Source: Bisporella sp. PMI_857
Lineage: Eukaryota; Ascomycota; Leotiomycetes; Helotiales; Helotiaceae
Reading direction: 5' to 3'
DNA: 64,000 nucleotides
Assembly: GCA_021307315.1 (NCBI GenBank)
Contig: JAJSPD010000001.1
Coordinates: forward strand, 620,001 to 684,000
Part shown: piece after piece, positions 1-12,500 of the stretch
Layout: each line of letters starts with the position of its first letter
Numbering within the stretch: the first letter of the stretch is position 1
Program-made: the position numbers and the translations under genes
Notes under the pieces: generated by a model
What the model saw: only the letters and a program-made list of their open reading frames with translations
Told to the model about the DNA's origin: nothing
Database searches by the model: none

Positions 1-222
1 CGCTGTTGCGTAACAACCTGTGATGACTAAGAACTTATCAGCCACCATCTTATCGATAAGCAAGCGAGGCCAAGTTATCCAACGCCCAGTATTCAACTGT
101 CACCTGTCACCACAAATCATGATTCGATGAATTCAGCCTTTTTGACAAATTGATCTGACAACTCACTAGTATAAAGTTCATGGAGGCGTCGTACATGATC
201 TAGTGATATAGACAATATAAAA

Positions 223-1591
223 ATGAGTGACTTGCAAAGAACCTTTGCCAAGGCGAAGCTCTCTAGTTACCCCACCAACTCTCCGATCGCCTTTGATGAA
301 GCAGCAGAACAGGCTGAAGAGAAAGAAGGATTCGCAGATATACAGCATGATGATGACTCTTCTTCTGCATCCTCTGCCTCTTCAACTGGTACCATAATAC
401 CATCCTCCAACCAAAACCTGTTCGCACGGCCAATAAGGTATACCAACATCCCTTGATCTAAAACACTGCTAAGTTGTCTTTAGCTCACCGAACAAGAGAA
501 CGCTCGAACAAATCCCTTGGACTAGTTTTTTTGAGCGCGAATTGTTTCTTGAATCTGCGGTAGGCTCAACGACGATTATCCATCATGCATACCTTACATC
601 TCCTGTTGGTAAAGCGCCACTTTTTGTTACACATCATGGAGCAGGATCATCGGGTCTTTCGTTTGCGGCATTGACGGCTGAAATACGGAAGTCTTTACCG
701 TCCGCTGGCATACTTTCACTAGATGCAAGAGGACATGGCTCGACAACAATCACTCCAGAACATACGTCACTGGATCTTAGCTTGGACACTCTCAGCAAAG
801 ACCTAGTATCAGTCCTTGAGCAAACGAAAACACAGATGAAATGGGGGGAGATGCCAATGTTGGTGCTTATTGGTCATTCTCTTGGAGGTGCTGTTGTTAC
901 TGATGTTGCAAAGAGTGGAAAGCTTGGAAATGCAGTTCTAGGATATGCTGTACTTGATGTTGTCGAAGGTTCTGCTATCGACGCCTTGCAAAGCATGCAG
1001 ACCTATCTAACGACACGACCAGTTGGTTTTCCAACTCTGGAATCAGGTATCGAGTGGCATATTCGATCAAGGACAATAAGGAACTCTGTGTCTGCAAGAA
1101 CAAGTGTGCCGGCTTTGCTCTGCTATGACCAAGAGATGAGAGACTCCAGACGTTGGACCTGGAAGACAGACCTAGCGGCTACTCAACCCTTCTGGGAAGG
1201 ATGGTTTGTTGGGCTTAGTAAAAAGTTTCTTGAAGCACGAGGTGGCAAGCTTCTACTCCTCGCTGGGACTGACAGGCTAGACAAGGTGTTAATGATAGGG
1301 CAGATGCAAGGTCAGTCTGACTAGCACCTATATGGTAGAAAAGTTCTGACTCCCAGTATAGGCAAATATGCACTACAAGTATTTCCGGAGGCGGGTCATT
1401 TCATACACGAAGATCTCCCAGAGAAGACTGCTATGGTCATCGTCGACTTCTACAAACGCAATGATAGAAGCTCACTGGTAAGTTAAGTCCTAGGCTCATT
1501 TATTTGCTCTCAAGTGAACTTATTTTACTTACATCTCTAGGTCTTACCGCCCAAAGTTTCAGATTTATTGAAGGCTGGAAGGAAGGTATAA
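223..1591 (+). CDS. PPE1: Protein phosphatase methylesterase 1
   Basis: An alpha/beta-hydrolase that removes the C-terminal methyl ester from the catalytic subunit of PP2A. I build four exons: 223-437, 484-1310, 1362-1477 and 1541-1591. All introns are GT-AG (46, 51 and 63 nt) and the phases close to 402 residues. The nucleophile elbow GHSLGG puts the catalytic Ser near residue 204. The oxyanion segment HHGAGSSG lies near the start of the hydrolase domain, and the catalytic His sits in EAGHFIHED (about residue 360), encoded by the third exon. The N-terminal 70 residues are acidic and Ser-rich (DDDSSSASSASS), as in other fungal members. The length matches the family. The start is the first ATG of the reading frame; translation in exon 2 runs straight into the hydrolase core. 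The family is clear; exon borders are inferred from sequence alone. Confidence 0.92.
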
Positions 1592-3152
1592 TCGATTCGT
1601 TCGAATATTCTTGAACAACACCACCTCATCAGTATGAAAACGGTATGTTTCTGGCTTGAACTAAAGCGCTCCCTGATACCTCTTTCGAATACATACATCC
1701 TCGAATCGCGGCGTCAAGCGTTGAGCTAGCCCGCGTTCATATTGTGAGAATATGGTGGATATGTTAAGGGCCATACTAGATGCGTAGGAGATAGTAGACG
1801 CTATAGATGTAGCAAATGCATACAGACCACAAGACGAAGATATACATCGTCATAGGCTGATGATCACGGAATGCAGTTCATCCAGCAGCTAATGAACACT
1901 GCCTAGTCACCAAGAATGGGATCATTTTCCCATATGCTGTTTTGGCTCCCCAGGGGGGGGGGGGGGTTCATGGGAAATTTTGGGTCAAAAGCCAAGGGTC
2001 CCACCAATACCCCAGATCTGATCAGCGCCACCAGAATGATTGGCTGTTCGTGATGGTATAGTTGAAGTTGTCAGCCGCTGGATCAGGTCCGACAGCGCAC
2101 AGTAAATCCATTTTGGGCCGAGAGAATCGGAATTCAGCCCTGCTTGCGACAAAATAGCCTGGCCTAGTAGTTTAAAACAGGAATATACGATTCAGCTTTG
2201 AATGGTCAAACTTTCTTCCTCCCATGACTGTAGGCGTGGGAACAATCTATTCTTGCATAGGGCTGCATCATTCTTTAAAAGGAAAAGCAGTTGTGTGCTT
2301 GAAATGCCGCAACATCCATCGGGCTTGCGTTTGACCGCTTACAGAAGCAGAAGTGGGTGTAATTCAATTAGCATAATGTTGCTGTCCAATATGAAACCAT
2401 GATTTCGAATTTCGCTATGCTACTGCGCCGTACCTGAATAAGCTGGCCCTTCTCAGCCGCCGCTCTACCCCAGGTTCATCGGCATAAAAATAAGCATGGG
2501 TGTCTGATACAGCCACCCGAGTTCTCGTTTGAGCCGCTCCGTCATCCTTTCTCCTTTGTTCTTCCCGCCTGCCACAAAGTATCTCTACGCCTAGTCGTGG
2601 GTAAGATACTTGATAGTTTTCTTGATTTCTAATGATCCAAGTTTTCATAGAAAGAATATCTCCATCGAGTCTAGTACCTCGAGTTCTAAACATCCTAATA
2701 AGTCAAAGGTGCTCCGCTTAGCTCTACATGTACCATCCCATCCCTGTCGTCCTTCTATACGTACAGTTGGTGTGTGCTTAAAAATACGCTAATTATTCCC
2801 GGTTTACCTCTAGCTGCTCTAGGCGATTTTTCTCATGGTCGGTTGGAGATCGTCTGAGATTTCTCTCCACCCCTTTATGTGGGTTCCTCTTCCCACCGAA
2901 TGAATCAGCTATAGACAAGCTCATCTCGTAAGGCTGCCATGGGCCAGGAAATTAGATCTTCCAACCTTGGCGTGCCTTACCAGAAGTCACTTTCGCCATA
3001 TTTAAGACCTATAACTAGGAACTTTCCCCTGGATCTTGATTTCACCATCGTGCTCTCTCCTCCTGTCACATACAAAAGCCCTTCCATTCTTCTCCAGTCT
3101 CCTTGACATCTCTAAACACTTTCGCTCAAGTAAACGTCTTCAGATCCTCAAT
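1592..3152. other. Intergenic region with a 14-G homopolymer
   Basis: No convincing gene. A run of 14 G lies at 1953-1966, flanked by short near-inverted arms (ATTTTCCCAT at about 1924-1933 and ATGGGAAATT at about 1969-1978). A 92-residue minus-strand ORF at 2415-2693 starts with ATG but has no recognisable domain or signal peptide and I do not support it. TATTTAAG near 3000 could serve the gene that starts at 3153. Confidence 0.5.
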
Positions 3153-3775
3153 ATGCATTTCCAAAAGTCTCTCGTTGCCTTCGCTGGCTTAGTTGCCTTT
3201 GTCTCTGCCAACCCAGCTGCAAACCCAGCTCCAGCCCCCACACCAGCAGCTGTCCTTCCACGAGTTCCTGAGCCCCAGACCGCACAGTAGGTTCTCCTTC
3301 TACCATCCTCGTTTCTCCTGCCCTGTATCAAGGCTGGCAACTAACAAGCCTCAGACAAACAAGCGAATACGTCGCCGACGTTGTTTCGTACCTCTCTGCC
3401 CTAGCCACCGACCCAGCCATCCTCTCTCTCGCCTCCAAATTCCAAACCGACTCGGCTGCCCTCTCCTCCTTCCAAGCTGCTGGGTCTTCCATCGGCTCCA
3501 TCGTCGAAGCCGGCGAGACCGTGCCCGCCAATTTCCTTGACAGCGTGCCCTCGGATGCGCGATCCTTCTTCGGCAGCGTGTTCACCGCAGTGCAGAGCAT
3601 CGCGAGCGAGAACGGCTTCGCGGCAGTGAAGACCGGTTCTCCCACTACGGCCGCCACGGATGCTGCAACGGTCGCCACGACCAAGGCGTCCACTGGAGGT
3701 GCGATGCCCACTGGCTTTGTGGGCATGGCGGGTGTGGCAGCTGCGGGATTCATGGGTGTTGTGATGGCGCTGTAG
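3153..3775 (+). CDS. Small secreted GPI-anchored-type protein
   Basis: Two exons, 3153-3286 and 3355-3775, with a GTAGGT donor and a CTCAG acceptor, give 184 residues. Residues 1-19 (MHFQKSLVAFAGLVAFVSA) are a classic signal peptide, followed by a Pro/Ala linker (NPAPAPTPAA). The body is helical and Ala/Ser-rich (VADVVSYLSALATDPA). The C terminus is a Thr/Ala/Ser stretch followed by a small-residue omega-type site and a hydrophobic tail (GFMGVVMAL), as in GPI-anchored wall proteins. Without the splice the frame stops right after the linker, while the downstream frame is open and continues perfectly, so the intron is well supported. Function is unknown; a cell-surface protein is inferred from the topology. 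An ORF of 197 codons on the opposite strand is a shadow. Confidence 0.75.
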
Positions 3776-4602
3776 GTGGATGCTGGTGGATGCTGGATAT
3801 ACCCCGGGTGTAAAGCGAAATTTAGAGAGGGGGAAAAACAGTGTTTGTAATGTCTATGATATTGGTGGAGTTTATACCATTGCATAATCCAACCGCGCAC
3901 TTGATGCCACTTTACCTTCAAATCTACATTTCTCTCCCTTCCTTCCTCCCCGCACGGCTATCTTGAAAATAGAAGTTTGGCTCAGCTGCACTTGAGGAAG
4001 GGCCTCAAGGTTCACATTTCAGAGCCGCTGATGTCAGAATTTATTCCTCGTTGGCCCGAAATCAAACGACCATCAGAGTACTAGACGTCAGAAGTCCTGC
4101 GAACGGATCATATCATGACAAGAGAGTCCCCGTTCTCTACTTCAGAAAGGAGCTTTCCGCTAATAAATTACTTATGATGTTCCGTTAAAGTTCTAATCAC
4201 CGTTATTCACTAGCACGTGTCTTAGCGGCGTGATAGGTCCCTGTGGTGCCTTGGCAATGACAACAGAATCGTTGATCAAGCCCCAGATCAAGAAGGCCTG
4301 TCCGGAGCCTTATGAGGAATTTATCTTACATCAAACGGGACATCTTTACATCGTTGCCCATTTGGCTTCCGAAGATGGATGAACAATGAATTGAATGTGA
4401 CTCCTGCTGTAGTGACTAAGAGATATCAGAAGTACTGATTACCAATGAAACAAGGCAAAGAGTTTGTCTCATACAATTCATATTATCATAGTATGCGTAT
4501 CCTGAACACCAATAAAAGTATACACTATCCTATGCTCTATACAGAGGTGATCGATCTATAACCCCGCTATGCATGCCACAGTCAGTCAAAGTCAAACCAG
4601 GC
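3776..4602. other. Intergenic region between two convergent genes
   Basis: 3' flanks of the small GPI protein and of CDC6. I see no ORF with coding character, no RNA gene and no repeat. Confidence 0.5.
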
Positions 4603-6553
4603 TCAATCGAGTCCTTCCCCGCTCAAAATACTCTTTAAAATACCAGCACCAAGACCCTCTACAGCTTGTGCAACCTCGTTCTCTCCCACACAAGAGCTAA
4701 CTCGTTTCTCATCACCAACTGCAACACCACTGCCAAACTTTTTGCTTCTTCTAGCTGAGGTGCTCAATCCTACGAATGAGTTCTTGCCATCCACAGCTCC
4801 AATCAAGGACAAAGTCTCCAGACTTCCGACCACGTCTCTGAATTCGGTGCTTGTCAGAGGGTGTAGAATTGAATCGCGAGTACATAGAGTACAGTATACC
4901 CCATAGAGTGCCTTGATGGTTGGTGCTTCTGTTCTAGTTTTGGAAGGTGTAGATCCAACGTCCATCGCTCTGTCACGTTTTCTTTTCTCAAGTGCTACCA
5001 AAGCACACAATGCTGCTTTCTGTTGTAGGTTGAGCGTCTTGAGTCTCTGGTTTGTGCCATTCCCAAACGTTGCCAATGTAATCTTGTTGACATGTGTAAC
5101 CATCGCTCGAGGGGCCGTCTCAATCGTAAGCGTCGCAAGCGACTGAGCCAAAGAAAGCTTTTGCTCTTTCTTAGTAGGTGTGGAAGTGGCTGACGATGCC
5201 AAGTTCATGTTCTCTTCGAGTGGTCGCTTGGATGGAGTACTTTGAAGCAATTGTTCGTTCACCATTAGTTCATGCTTCAGCTTGGTTTCCATCTCAATAA
5301 GATCGATTGCTCGTCGACAAATATCAAAGGCCCGGCGGAGATCTCCACTCTGGTTTGCGACCTTACGTGAACAAATGTCAATTGCCATGGGGTGGAGGAA
5401 TGGGATGTAGTCTGGCGTCGCGCTGTCTGCCGGCATCAATGTTTTCAGACGCGAAGCTATCACAGTCTTGATCTGAGCAGCGTTGTATGGTAGGAATGGT
5501 AGCAGCTCCGGATTCAGGTTCCGTGCCTTGAGTCGTGGAAGGAATCGATCGGTGAGGTCCAAAGCGTTGGCAATACCGATCAAGATGAGCCGTGAGCATT
5601 TCTGTAAAGACCACTCGAATAATTTGTATAGAATCTCCAAATCCAATGTCAGGATGTGATCTATCTCATCCAATGTGATCATATAAACGGCGTTTCCCTT
5701 CTTCTTGGTAACGAACATCTTTTGCAGTGTCACTACCTCATCCCCTTCAAGAATTTCCATATCGTAGCAGAATGCATTTAACAGATTGGCGTATAGATCC
5801 TTGGAGGAGTTGATGCTCATGCAATTGATGTAAGTCTTTTTCAACATAGCCGATGCTTCAAATTCCGAGGTTACCTCGTGCACCATAGCACTTTTCCCTG
5901 TACCAGGCGGTCCGCTAACATAAGTACATCCTCCAGAAGCCTTGTCCACACACGTCTTAATGAAGCCATTCAGCTCCTCTCGCTCGACATCTCTTCCTAT
6001 AAGTCGCCCTGGCTCATTACTTCTTGTAAATAAGGCCCTAGCTTGACCATAGACTGTGGCGATAGTCCCCCCCGGTGTGACTGGAGTGCGAGGAGTGAAG
6101 GATTTCGCAGACACTAAAACTCGATATCGTGGCGTAACCGGAACCTGTTTTGAGAGAGCATCTCTGTGTCGTGGTGTTTGAGGCGTAGGATTTTGTACAT
6201 TTGCATTTTCTTTGTTATTCTTTATGCTTTCGTGCTGTTTTAGGGTTCGAGAAGGGAGTGGAGATCGTTGTCCAGCTTCTCCGTGTTTGAATGGAGCGGA
6301 ACGTTTTGACCGCGTCGATTTACCTCCGGAGGCCACATCGACATCTGGTGATGCGCGTCGTGACGGGGAAGATATGAAGGGATTCTCGTTCTCATCGATA
6401 AATATTTCTTCTCGAGCCTGACGTTTGCTGGCGCGTGAGGGAAGTTTTGGAGCTGTACCAAAATTAGTTCTACGGAGCTAGAGGGTTTCGAGGATCAACC
6501 CTACCTAGATCAGTAGAGCTTCTTGTTCGCTTGCCCAATACTGAGGTAGTCAT
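4603..6553 (-). CDS. CDC6: Cdc6/Cdc18 replication licensing ATPase
   Basis: An AAA+ ATPase that joins ORC at origins and loads the MCM2-7 helicase in G1. Two exons on the minus strand: 6553-6505 (starting MTTSVLGKRTRSS) and 6452-4603, giving 632 residues. The short first exon is chosen because the long ORF has no ATG before conserved sequence; its first apparent codon is a GTG. The N terminus is basic and carries many S/T-P sites (SPLP, TPQTPR, VPVTPR, FTPR), typical CDK targets that limit licensing to once per cycle. Walker A is GPPGTGKS (about 197-204) and Walker B is LDEID (about 277-281). The C-terminal third is the winged-helix part. The family's usual length is about 500-650. Its promoter carries G1/S elements (6668-6688). 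Confidence 0.92.
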
Positions 6554-6667
6554 GATTGAGCTGTTCTTGCAGTGCTGAGGAACGAAGAGTGGTTCAGGTA
6601 TGATGAGAAGGAAGGTGGAATGGGAGAGTTGAGGAAGATGATGGTGAAATGTAAGGCGCGTCCCAGA

Positions 6668-6688
6668 ACGCGAAACGCGTCGCGAAAA
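6668..6688 (-). promoter_or_regulatory. MCB/SCB cluster upstream of CDC6
   Basis: About 115-135 bp upstream of the CDC6 ATG lie ACGCGAAA (6668-6675), a perfect MluI cell-cycle box ACGCGT (6675-6680) and CGCGAAAA (6681-6688), packed without spacing. MCB and SCB boxes bind the MBF/SBF (Swi4/Swi6/Mbp1) factors that drive G1/S transcription in fungi, and CDC6/cdc18 is a classic target. The elements are seen directly; the regulation is inferred. Confidence 0.65.
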
Positions 6689-9566
6689 GTTAAAGTGGTT
6701 CTGGCAACCAGCCTCTCAATTTAAAGTGGTGGGTGGGGTGGTCATCCAGTCCTATGGTAAAAATTGAGGACTAGCCTAATTATATCGTCATGTTATGCTT
6801 TGAAAATGAAATATTATTACAGTAAGACAACAAGTGATTTTGTCAAAGAGAGAGGTCTAGAAGCTGCCTGCTCAAACTTCGGTGACTGCTTGGTGTTGGG
6901 CGCCTAAATGAGAGCTCAGGGGTTGATCGCTAGAAAGACACCAATTTTAAGTTCACGTCAAATGCTTCACGAAAGATAGAGATGTATAATAAGACCGTAT
7001 TTTCTTAAAGTTTGTTCAGAACAATGCCTAATAAAGCCCATCATCTTCCCATTGAAAGAAACTTCCAATTTCATGATCTGGATCTTGTGCCGGAACAGGT
7101 GGAGCATCTTCAAGCATTCGAACTCGGACCTCAGCATCAGATGGCGTGGAAGATATTTAGTGAGACCAGGAAAAGTATTTGTATATTGAACTTATCCATG
7201 AGATGCATTCTGTGACTAAGGGGCATTCCAAGAATACATATCATAATTTTAAGTCATTTGGATTTGGTAGGTTTTGGATTCCATTGGATAATGATTCAAG
7301 TTGATATAGTACCGCACCCAAAACAAATTAAAGCAAAGAGACTGGAGAGACCAGTCAGTGCTCTGAGAGATACCGATGGCTCATAATGGAAGAGCATCAA
7401 GTCTAGGATGGGAACTTTGGTATCAAAAATGTGATTTACTACCTATATGGGGGCATGGAATTTAGTACCGCCAGTGGTACATGTTACCAATTTAGGCTAC
7501 TTATCTTGTAGATAGGCGTCGAGTACGTAGAAGTAGCTCCAATTTTTCTTCCATAACCTGCCCTCAAACTCAGATGATCATACTTAGTTTCCCATGGTGG
7601 TGGCCCTTGAAATGACTCCGGATAGCTGAGCGGGATTAGCTGTTGAATCAACCCGAAGTCCTCTCGTGCTCTAAGCAGTCGCAAAGGCGATCATGTGTAT
7701 CCTAATTATGAGTGTATGTGGTTGTTGAATGATATAAAGGGATTGGACTTTTCGAAAATGTTCAATGAATCCCCCGAAGTCGCCGAAGCCTTCCTCTCCC
7801 ACGTAGGCGCACATATAGGATGATGCCCCTACTATTATTTAATGAATCTTTAATTTTCGAGTACATGGGTTCTGGTGGCGAGAAGCCGAATCATCAGATA
7901 TGTCTCAAAGCACTGTTTTACCCATCTTAGTAAACAAGTGAGCTTCAAGAGTCCTTCTGATGGAAGGGAAAATGGAATATACACCGGGAATTTCAGTCTC
8001 TGCCGCCACTGTCCCGACCCGTCATAGATATTGTGGTTAATTATTAGCCGACAGCTTGAGCCAGTTCGGGTACATCGGCTTACCGAGCTGCTTGATATAC
8101 CCGAATGCCATTAGAAGACCGACAGAACGCACAATTTAGAAGTCGGTTACAGGTATGACATTCCAAGGTCAAAGCATAAGAGAATTGCGGCTAATGGGTC
8201 AGCACTCATTACTCTACGGGTATCACATTGAGGTATCCAGCATGTCAAATCTGAAGCTTCTAATGGACAGAGCAAGTAGTTGCTGGTAGCTCAAGGCTCT
8301 TTTAAGCTTTTCCTTAGCAGCCGGCCCGCTGTATGCAAGATTTCATTTTTTTAGCTCTCGAATTTTGATATATGACATGTCATGCGGTACAGAGGGAAGA
8401 GTAGTGCTCTGTTTTGTCTGCAGCTTTGCTAACCTCCATTTTGTCAGTACACAGCATCCAAGCTTAGATATATCGCCCGGCTAAATCTATTTGCTATGTA
8501 CTCGGTGAGGTTACTGTACATTACCAGCTTGCTGGAACGGCAGACGGGGAGCAGCAGAACATATTTTGCCGGCCAGCCTTACGGCTTACATGCTCTTACT
8601 TACATCAGAGCACACCCTCTCGGTACTATTCGCTCCAATTGCCATGCTTGTCGCGATCAAAATATCAAGTATTGCTTTTTATCCTCTTGAAAGGGGTGTG
8701 CCAGATTTTTCTTTATGTCATCCTCGTCTGGTCGGATAGCTGGAGTTCCTGTGTAATTCTGCTTATTGTTGTGCTTCCATTCCACGAGAATAAGCCTTGC
8801 TATATTGCATAATGGTTGACGAATGCATGTGTATATTAGTTCAAGTGCTATAGCATTCGTGTTCTCAATAAAGGTGTTTGCCCGGCACAAGGTTGCCGGT
8901 CCCAGACTCTTGATGGGTTTCTTGGGCATCATCAGCGGCAAGGTAAATAAGTAGCAAGCACACCGCAAGGCGCTTGAGAAGTCGTTCAATACCACTCATC
9001 ACACTACTTGCCCTAGTTTTCGAGCTACTGAATCGTTTCGTTACTAGTCGCCGCGTATTATCTACTTACTCTCTCTTTAATCATTCGATTCATTTCCTCG
9101 CATAGTGGCTCTTGACCTGTTAAATAGCCGCTGAGGCAGGGTTGTGGTTTGTGGTCACCTCAGCGCCAAAGCTACCCCGCCCAATCATTGCAGCGCCCCT
9201 CACTGCGGACCCAGTCATCTTTCTTCAAGTCCAGGTCGCATTCGTTGTCCAAGCTGGCGTATCCAAGATATTGAAATGCGAATGCCTCTCTTGCCACTTC
9301 TATACAGTCTCGCCTACGCCTCTCATCCTCGCGCATCTTGTTCTTAGCTGAAAAGACTGGTCTCTTTTGCGGTCGCATATCTTTTCAACCTTCTCGTTGA
9401 TACTGTACCTGGACCTGATACCTGCCCCCGCCTTGCCGGCAGCATCACATCCGTGCCTCATCCACATACATAGCTTACCCGTCGACCTTGAAGATCCTAT
9501 AAATAACATTCTGTGCGTCACTTAGCGATACCGTCATTGGAGCATTCACCTCCTTCGTACCTGACG
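6689..9566. other. 3 kb gap between CDC6 and the WW/PhoD gene
   Basis: A long gap with only short ORFs. None has family motifs. A 44-codon minus-strand ORF (8999 down to 8865) starts MSGIERLLKRLAVCLLLIYL and looks like a signal peptide, but it ends soon after; I treat it as unproven. The last 500 bases contain pyrimidine-rich tracts typical of a fungal promoter and 5' UTR for the gene starting at 9567. Confidence 0.5.
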
Positions 9567-12500
9567 ATGGCCACTCGTCAAGGCAAACCTGACGAGGAGC
9601 TCTTCCTCCAGAGACCGTCTGCGAATGGCGACGACAGCCCTACCGTCGAACCTTTGAGGATAAGCAAGCCGATGAGTCCAAAACCTCACGCAGACTCAGC
9701 AGCTTCCTCGGGACGCTTGGGCTACCAGCCCCCAAAGAATAAGCAGACCTTTCCACTCCCGCCGGGAGCATCAAGCTCTGCGAGTCCTCTACCCTACCCC
9801 GATGACGAGGATACCTATGAATATGTTCGTCCCGAATCTCGTACACACCGGGCTCCATACCCAGAGGACCGTCAACCTACACCGCCAAAAACAGTGCCAA
9901 AAGCGCAGAACGATAGACCACCCACCAATATCAGGACAGGTTCGAATGATACGTCTCCGCGGTTGAATATAAGTCCTGTCGATAAAAGGGGTCCTGGTTT
10001 AGCGGAACGACGTGGTACTGCCCCAAAGCCATTACCTGAATCCCCAGGGCCAGAATTGCCAGATAAAGAAGGTCTTTTTGCAAAAGCACCAAGGAGGGAC
10101 TCTAAACCTGCTGTGGGTGTAACTACATATCCAGAGGTGTACTACCCACCACCAATTCCTGCATCTTCGGCGACGAATGGGAGATCAAATGATGGTACTG
10201 GTTTGGTTGCGCCGACACCCAGCGGGATGAATCGATTTTCGTCGACTGCCTCGACATCAACCACAAGAGCCAATAGAGGCTCTCCGCCTCCTCCCGAGAC
10301 GCCAATCGATCTTCCTGTTGGTGGCGGGATTGAGGCTCGTTTTGCTGCAGCTGGAATTGCTGGAACAGGGACTTTAAACAGTCTCCATGCCCAAAACGCA
10401 GCTGCAGCACAAAGGCAGAATCAATATGGAGGACCGCCTGTACCACAACTACCACCAACACCTGGGCTTATCCCAGCACAAAACGCTCCCAGACCATGGA
10501 CTCCCACTGAATCGCCAGATAACCAACCCCATGGGCCTCCAACGGTCTACCAAGGAACTAATCAAGTCACAACTTCAGCATCCCCTCCTCCACAAGGACG
10601 GCAAGGATCCCAATCCGCACTTGAGCAGGACTTACAACGTATGAAGATGTCAGCTTCACCTCCACCGGCATACTCCAGTCTTTCTCCAGGTGCCGTGGGA
10701 GGAAGCTCTGCCCAGTCATATCCAGTTGAGAAACAGCGTCCTACGGCGACCCCTGCTGCGATCACTACAACGTCAAGACCAGATATTGCATCTCCATTAA
10801 CATCTCCTGCGCTACAGCATCCAGGCCATCCAGCTTTTGCAAATGATCCAAGACAAGAACCTATAGCTCCACAGCAGACTCCCCAAAACCCACAAGCTGT
10901 GCAGCCGGTTCAGGCGCAGCAATTTGCAAATTCATCTCCGTTCCAAGGTGCTGGCCCAAGTTCACCTCCACCTCTTCCAGAAGGCTGGATTGCACACTTG
11001 GACCAAAACTCTGGCCAATATTATTACATCCATCTCCCAACACAGGCTACTCAATGGGAGTTTCCTAAAGGGCCAACCCCTCTAAATCATGACACCGCAC
11101 CACTTTCTCCGACAATTTCCATATCTACGTATGGAAATCCTCTAGCTTCGCCAGGTTTGAGCGTCTTCGGCAAAACTCCACTTGGATCACCTGCTTTTCC
11201 ACCACATACTCCTGGATATGCAGAAAGCATAATGAGTATGGCATCTCAGACGCCTACAGCCGCTGGTTTCTCTGGGCCACCACCAAGTGCTGGCGTTGAC
11301 ATGTACAAGGTTGCCCCTACTAACGGGGTGTATTTTGGTCCATATTTACGCTATGTCAACATGGATTTCGAACGTGGTATGTGGCTTGGCACCATAATGC
11401 TCGTGACAGACGCTCCACAGCCGCCAACAATACACATACATCTCAGTACCGATCTATCGCCTAACCCACGGCAACTCCAGCCCAATCCTATCTTCACTCA
11501 CCAGAGATATATCTTCTATCGCTACGATGTTGATCTAGCCATGGGTGAAGCGAGTGAGAAATGGACATATGCTATCACGTCTCATCTTGGCTGCACCCGT
11601 TACGAATTCCTTGTGGCCGGTCGATTTGAGACGAATTGGCGATTTATTGCTCACTCCGGTAATGACTTTGCAATGAATACATCGGCCAATGATCGGTCAA
11701 AATTAGGAGGCGTTGGATTGATGTGGAAAGACGTTTTGCAAAAGAATGTAGAGTGCGGAGGGTTTCATGTGCAGCTTGGCTTGGGGGACCAGATATATGG
11801 AGACAGACTATGGAGAGATATTCCATTGCTCAAACAATGGCTTGCCATGAGTGGCAAAGATAATCGCAAGAATGCGCCTTGGACAGCAAGGCATGAGGAA
11901 GATGTATCGCACGCATACTTTCACTTTTATACTAGTCATTTTGATCAACCGCATCTCAGGGAAGCATTTGCTCAAATTCCGCACATCCTCCAGATCGATG
12001 ACCATGATATGTAAGCCTTCTGGTTGCCTTCCTCTTTCTTTGAGAGATAATACTAACTTTGAGACTAGCTTCGATGGTTTTGGATCTTATCCAGAATATA
12101 TGCAAGCCTCCCACATGTTCAAAAATATTGGGCGTATTGGCATTGAGATGTATCTTCTTTTTCAACATCATACGACTCTTGAGGTTCTCAGGAATGTAAG
12201 CAATGATGTTGACCTATTTACAATCACGGGTACAGGCTGGCACTTTGTTAAATATCTCGGTCCAGCCGTTGTGGTCGTCGGACCAGACTGCCGATCAGAG
12301 CGAAATCAACGTCAGGTACTCGCTGGTCCAACATATCAAGGCCTCTTCCCCAAAGTTGCAACATTGCCTCCCAGTGTACAACACTGCATATGGATGGTTT
12401 CTGTCCCAGTCGTCTATCCACGCCTGGAGGCTGTGGAAAGCATTGCACATACAATGGCAAACGGCAAGAAAGCAATTACAGGCAGTTACAATCTCATCGG

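Noticed and set aside
3328..3921. 197-codon minus-strand ORF
   Set aside because: Antisense shadow of the small GPI protein; alanine/threonine bias comes from the real gene's codons.
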